Source: CAZCFB01 sp964511535
GTDB taxonomy: Bacteria > Myxococcota_A > Polyangia > GCA-2747355 > CAZCFB01
Direction of reading: 5' to 3'
NCBI GenBank assembly: GCA_964511535.1
Contig: CAZEFW010000030.1
Span: 1-64,000, forward strand
Length of the DNA stretch: 64,000 bases
The notes beneath the pieces were generated by a model. The model was not told the origin of the DNA. It saw only the letters and a program-made list of their open reading frames with translations, and made no database searches. Both the position numbers and the translations under genes were made by a program. This document shows positions 60,357 through 64,000 of the stretch, piece after piece; the stretch's first letter is position 1, and every line of letters begins with the position of its first letter.

Positions 60357-62495
60357 CTACCCTTGCCGCTCCTCGAGCTGGCGCAGCACCTCGAGGCACG
60401 CCTCGGGGATCACCGTGCCCGGCCCGAAGATGGCGGCCACGCCATGCTCGCGCAGGAAGTCGTAGTCCCGGGCAGGCACAACCCCGCCCACCACCACCAT
60501 GATGTCGGGCCGGTCCTGGTCGCGCAGCTCCTGCACCAGCCGCGGCACCAGGGTCTTGTGACCCGCGGCCTGGGACGAGACGCCCACCAGGTGCACGTCG
60601 TTCTCCACCGCCTGACGCGCCGTCTCCTCGGGCGTCTGGAACAGCGGCCCGATGTCCACGTCGAAGCCCATGTCGGCGAAGGCGGTGGCGATGACCTTCG
60701 CCCCGCGGTCATGGCCGTCCTGGCCCATCTTGGCCACCAGCAGCCGGGGGCGCCGGCCCTCCCGCGCGGCGAACTCGTCAGCGCGCTCGCGGGCGGCCAC
60801 GAACTCGGGCATGGCCCCGGCCGCCGCCCCGTAGACGCCTGGCATGGTGCGCGGCTCGGCGCGGTGGCGGCCCCACACCTTCTCCAGGGCGTCGGAGATC
60901 TCACCGACGGTGGCCCGCGCCCGGGCTGCCGCCACCGAGAGCTCCAGCAGGTTGCCCTCGCCCGCCTCGGCGCAGCGGGTCAGCGCGGCCAGGCAGCGCT
61001 CCACCGCGGCCGCGTCTCGCTCGGCGCGCAGCTGCTCCAGGCGCTGCACCTGGGCCCGCCGCACGGCGGTGTTGTCCACCTCCAGGGTCTCCAGCGCCTG
61101 CTCCTCGTCGGTGCGGTACTGGTTGACCCCCACGATCACCTCCTCGCCGGCGTCGATACGCGCCTGGCGCCGGGCCGCGGCCTCCTCGATGCGGCCCTGG
61201 GGGATCGCCTTCTCGATGGCCCGGGCCATGCCGCCGGCCTGCTCCACCTCCTGGATCAGGTCCCAGGCGCGGGCAGTGAGGTCGGCGGTGAGCCGCTCCA
61301 CCAGGTAGGAGCCGCCCCACGGGTCCACCGCGCGGCAGATGTCGCTCTCCTCCTGCAGGACGAGCTGCGTGTTACGCGCGATGCGCGCCGAGAAGTCGGT
61401 GGGCAGGGCGATGGCCTCGTCCAGGGCGTTGGTGTGCAGCGACTGGGTATGCCCCGTGGCCGCGGCCAGGGCCTCGACGCAGGTACGCACCACGTTGTTG
61501 AACGGGTCCTGCTCTGTGAGGCTCCAGCCGGAGGTCTGGCAGTGGGTGCGCAGGCACATGGAGCGCGGATTTTGCGGCGCGAAGTCGTTGACCAGCCGGG
61601 CCCAGAGCAGCCGGGCCGCGCGCAGCTTGGCGACCTCCATGAAGAAGCTCATGCCGACGCCGAAGAAGAAGGACATGCGCGGCGCGAAGTCGTCCACCGA
61701 GAGCCCGACGCCGAGGCCGGCGCGGATGTACTCCACGCCGTCGGCCAGGGTGTAAGCCAGCTCCACGTCCGCCGGCGCTCCGGCCTCCTGCATGTGGTAG
61801 CCCGAGATGGAGATGCTGTTGAACCGGGGCATGCTCTTCGAGGTGAACGCGAAGATGTCGGCGATGATCCGCATGCTCGGCGTGGGCGGATAGATATAGG
61901 TGTTACGGACCATGAACTCCTTGAGGATGTCGTTCTGGATCGTGCCCGCCAGCTTCTCGGGGGCGACGCCCTGCTCCTCGGCGGTGACGATGTAGCAGGC
62001 CATCACTGGCAGCACCGCGCCGTTCATGGTCATGGAGACGGAGATCTGGTCCAGGGGGATGCGGTCGAACAGCACCGCGGTGTCGAGCACCGAGTCGATG
62101 GCCACGCCCGCCTTGCCCACGTCCCCCTCCACCCGCGGGTGGTCCGAGTCGTAGCCCCTGTGGGTGGCCAGGTCGAAGGCCACCGAGAGCCCCTTCTGTC
62201 CGGCGGCCAGGTTTCGGCGGTAAAAGGCGTTGGACTCCTCGGCCGTGGAGAAGCCCGCGTACTGGCGGATGGTCCAGGGCCGCTGGAGGTACATGGTCGG
62301 GTACGGTCCACGCACGAAGGGCGCGATGCCGGGCAGCCCCCCCAGGTGGTCCAGTCCGTCGCGGTCCTTCGGGCCGTACAGGCCTGCCAGGGGGATCCCC
62401 TCGGCGGTGGCCAGGGTCTCGCCTGCCTCGCCGGCATCGGCGGTTGGGAAGCTGTCAGGGTAGGGAAGGCTGGTGAAGTCAGGTTTTGGGCTCAT
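60357..62495 (-). CDS. mutB: Methylmalonyl-CoA mutase large (catalytic) subunit
   Basis: 712 aa. It has the TIM barrel with RPWTIRQYAGFSTAEESNAFYRRNLAAGQKGLSVAFDLATHRGYDSDH-type sequence and NGAVLPVMACYIVTAEEQGV. The C-terminal B12 domain has the cobalt-binding His in GQDGHDRGAKV (~592). It converts methylmalonyl-CoA to succinyl-CoA with adenosylcobalamin, linking propionate, odd-chain fat and branched amino acid breakdown to the TCA cycle. ATG overlaps the mutA stop (ATGA). Confidence 0.96.
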   Translation of the reverse strand: MSPKPDFTSLPYPDSFPTADAGEAGETLATAEGIPLAGLYGPKDRDGLDHLGGLPGIAPFVRGPYPTMYLQRPWTIRQYAGFSTAEESNAFYRRNLAAGQKGLSVAFDLATHRGYDSDHPRVEGDVGKAGVAIDSVLDTAVLFDRIPLDQISVSMTMNGAVLPVMACYIVTAEEQGVAPEKLAGTIQNDILKEFMVRNTYIYPPTPSMRIIADIFAFTSKSMPRFNSISISGYHMQEAGAPADVELAYTLADGVEYIRAGLGVGLSVDDFAPRMSFFFGVGMSFFMEVAKLRAARLLWARLVNDFAPQNPRSMCLRTHCQTSGWSLTEQDPFNNVVRTCVEALAAATGHTQSLHTNALDEAIALPTDFSARIARNTQLVLQEESDICRAVDPWGGSYLVERLTADLTARAWDLIQEVEQAGGMARAIEKAIPQGRIEEAAARRQARIDAGEEVIVGVNQYRTDEEQALETLEVDNTAVRRAQVQRLEQLRAERDAAAVERCLAALTRCAEAGEGNLLELSVAAARARATVGEISDALEKVWGRHRAEPRTMPGVYGAAAGAMPEFVAARERADEFAAREGRRPRLLVAKMGQDGHDRGAKVIATAFADMGFDVDIGPLFQTPEETARQAVENDVHLVGVSSQAAGHKTLVPRLVQELRDQDRPDIMVVVGGVVPARDYDFLREHGVAAIFGPGTVIPEACLEVLRQLEERQG

Positions 62496-64000
62496 AGCAT
62501 CACCCCCAGCTCGCGCTGCAGTGTCCGGATGGTCTTGACCCTGTCCACGCCTGGACCGAGAAAGAGGTCCACCCCGGCGGCTGCCAGGGACCCCTGCTCA
62601 TCGTCGGCGCCGGCCAGGCCCACGCAGAGGCGGGGGTCGGCGGCCTTGAGCGCCGCGGTCACCGGCGCCACCAGCCTGGCGTAGGCGGCGTCGCTGCCGC
62701 ACAGAAGCACGGCGCGCGGCCGGCGAGCCAAAACGGCCTGCGCGACCTCCTGCGCTGATTTCGACTCGTCCACCTCGAGCTCGTCGGTGAGCATGCCGCC
62801 CGCGCGGACCACGTCAGCAGTCAGCTCCTGGCGCACCCGGCGGTGGGGCAGGGGGCCGAGGCCACACAGCAGCGCCTTCGGCCGCTCGCCGTGGCGCGCC
62901 AGGTAGGTGTCGGCAGCCTCTCGCAGCAGATCGTAGTCTTCGCCCGCGCGGCGCAGGTGCAGCGGCTCGATGCGCGGTCCGTCCCCGGCCTCGTGGCGCA
63001 GGGCCGCGGTCATCTCGCCCACGGTGGCGCCCAGGCTGGCGGCCATGGCGGCGGCGTCCACCTGCTCGGCGGCGGCGCCAGCCTTGAGCACCCGCACTTT
63101 CTGCAGGGCCTCGTCCAGGGCCCCCTCGTCGCGGCCGCTCCGCAGCTGGGCCAGATCCGCCAGGCGCTCGCTGCGCACGCCGGACAGGTCCCCCGCGCGT
63201 CCACGCGGGCGCTCCTCGTCGGGCAGCGCGAACCGGTTGACCCCCACCAGGGTCTGTTCGGCGGTGGCGACGGCCTGACGGCGGGTGGCCGCGAGGGTCG
63301 CGATCTCTCGCTGCGGCAGCCCCTCGGCGAGGGCGTCTGACATGCCGCCCAGCGCCTCGACGCGCTGGAACAGCGCCCAGGCCTGGCGCGCGATTCCGTC
63401 GGTGAGGTGCTCCACGGCCCAGGAGCCGCCGGCTGGATCCGTGACCCACCCGAGGTGCGACTCCAGCTCCAGGATCAGCTGCGTGTTGCGGGCCAGCCGG
63501 CGCGAAAAAGCGCTGCTCGGGCCCAGGGGCGCGTCAAAGGGCGCCACGGCGATGCAGTCCGCGCGCGCCGCCACGGCGGCGAAGGCGGTCAGGGTCCCGC
63601 GCAGCAGGTTGGTCCACGGGTCCCGCACGGTCATGGCGTAGCGCGAGGAGCGGGCGTGAATCCGCATGGCCCCCGCGCCAGGAGAGCAGCCGAAGGCCTC
63701 GCACACCTGGCTCCAGAGCAGCCGGGCCGCGCGCAGCTTGGCCATCTCCGCGAACAGCCGCGGCCCCACCGAGAAGGAGAAGGAGATCAGCGCGGCCGCC
63801 CGGTCAGCGTCGAGGCCGCGGTCGGTCATGGCGGCCAGGTACTCGGCTCCGGTGGCCAGGGCGAAGGCCAGCTCGTGCACTGCGCTGCCGCCGGCGTCGT
63901 GGTACGGGTGCAGATGCACCATGGCGATGCGCATGGAGGGCGCGTGATCCGCGGCCCAGCTCATGAGCGCCGCCATCTCGTCGTAGGCCTGGGACATGGG
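62492..64000 (-). CDS. mutA: Methylmalonyl-CoA mutase small subunit, 5' part missing
   Basis: At least 502 codons are present and the frame is open through the right edge, so the ATG at 63997 is internal. It has a mutase-like barrel (LARNTQLILELESHLGWVTDPAGGSWAVE, FALPDEERP) and a B12-like domain without the cobalt-binding DxHxxG motif, as in true small subunits. It pairs with MutB as a heterodimer. It is first in the mutA-mutB-meaB operon as far as the window shows. Confidence 0.93.
   Translation of the reverse strand, partial: PMSQAYDEMAALMSWAADHAPSMRIAMVHLHPYHDAGGSAVHELAFALATGAEYLAAMTDRGLDADRAAALISFSFSVGPRLFAEMAKLRAARLLWSQVCEAFGCSPGAGAMRIHARSSRYAMTVRDPWTNLLRGTLTAFAAVAARADCIAVAPFDAPLGPSSAFSRRLARNTQLILELESHLGWVTDPAGGSWAVEHLTDGIARQAWALFQRVEALGGMSDALAEGLPQREIATLAATRRQAVATAEQTLVGVNRFALPDEERPRGRAGDLSGVRSERLADLAQLRSGRDEGALDEALQKVRVLKAGAAAEQVDAAAMAASLGATVGEMTAALRHEAGDGPRIEPLHLRRAGEDYDLLREAADTYLARHGERPKALLCGLGPLPHRRVRQELTADVVRAGGMLTDELEVDESKSAQEVAQAVLARRPRAVLLCGSDAAYARLVAPVTAALKAADPRLCVGLAGADDEQGSLAAAGVDLFLGPGVDRVKTIRTLQRELGVML

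Overview
The window is a high-GC chromosomal stretch with third codon positions almost all G or C. The genes are dense and bacterial, with no tRNA, rRNA, CRISPR array or recognisable transposase. The content points to Myxococcota or a close deltaproteobacterial relative. One protein carries a MYXO-CTERM-like tail. Many predicted lipoproteins have Asp/Pro/Lys-rich spacers followed by Cys-rich and NHL-repeat regions. UvrA is double length, and there are many hybrid sensor kinases and B12-binding radical SAM proteins. This placement is inference from gene content.

Left part (1-20.5 kb): the start of an exported Pro-rich protein running off the edge, a small zinc-ribbon membrane protein, an RNase II/R-type exonuclease and a B12-radical SAM protein that converge on a near-perfect hairpin, a propeller-like exported protein, and uvrA (1787 aa). 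Divergent from uvrA is a three-gene operon: a MerR-like/TPR regulator, a haloalkane-dehalogenase-like hydrolase and a radical SAM protein. Next come ubiE and a MocR regulator, divergent from an EamA transporter across a 12-bp inverted repeat. The transporter gene runs into a 35-G homopolymer.

Middle (20.5-43.5 kb): small Cys-rich lipoproteins, a VWA protein, and a five-gene minus-strand operon encoding a complete LolCDE/MacB-like envelope export system (ATPase, two FtsX-type permeases, a LolA-like carrier and an outer-membrane barrel). Then a papain-type protease fused in frame to a lipoprotein, repeat-bearing lipoproteins, fumC, a TerB/AI-2E fusion, tex, and a receiver-kinase gene overlapping a degenerate kinase paralogue.

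Right part (43.5-64 kb): a minus-strand operon of ACP, radical SAM, acyl-AMP ligase and a 1071-aa PilZ/hydrolase/methyltransferase fusion, followed by a hybrid sensor kinase. This looks like an undescribed acyl-ACP pathway with c-di-GMP input and is the main system of interest. After it come phenylalanine hydroxylase, a housekeeping block (M50 protease, scpA, scpB, rluB), an NHL lipoprotein, a small gene apparently starting at AUU, and the methylmalonyl-CoA mutase operon (mutA-mutB-meaB) reaching the right edge.

Intergenic spaces are short (none over 300 bases) and unusually rich in short tandem repeats with 5-, 7-, 8- and 26-bp units. One hairpin-plus-octamer family occurs twice, 40 kb apart.
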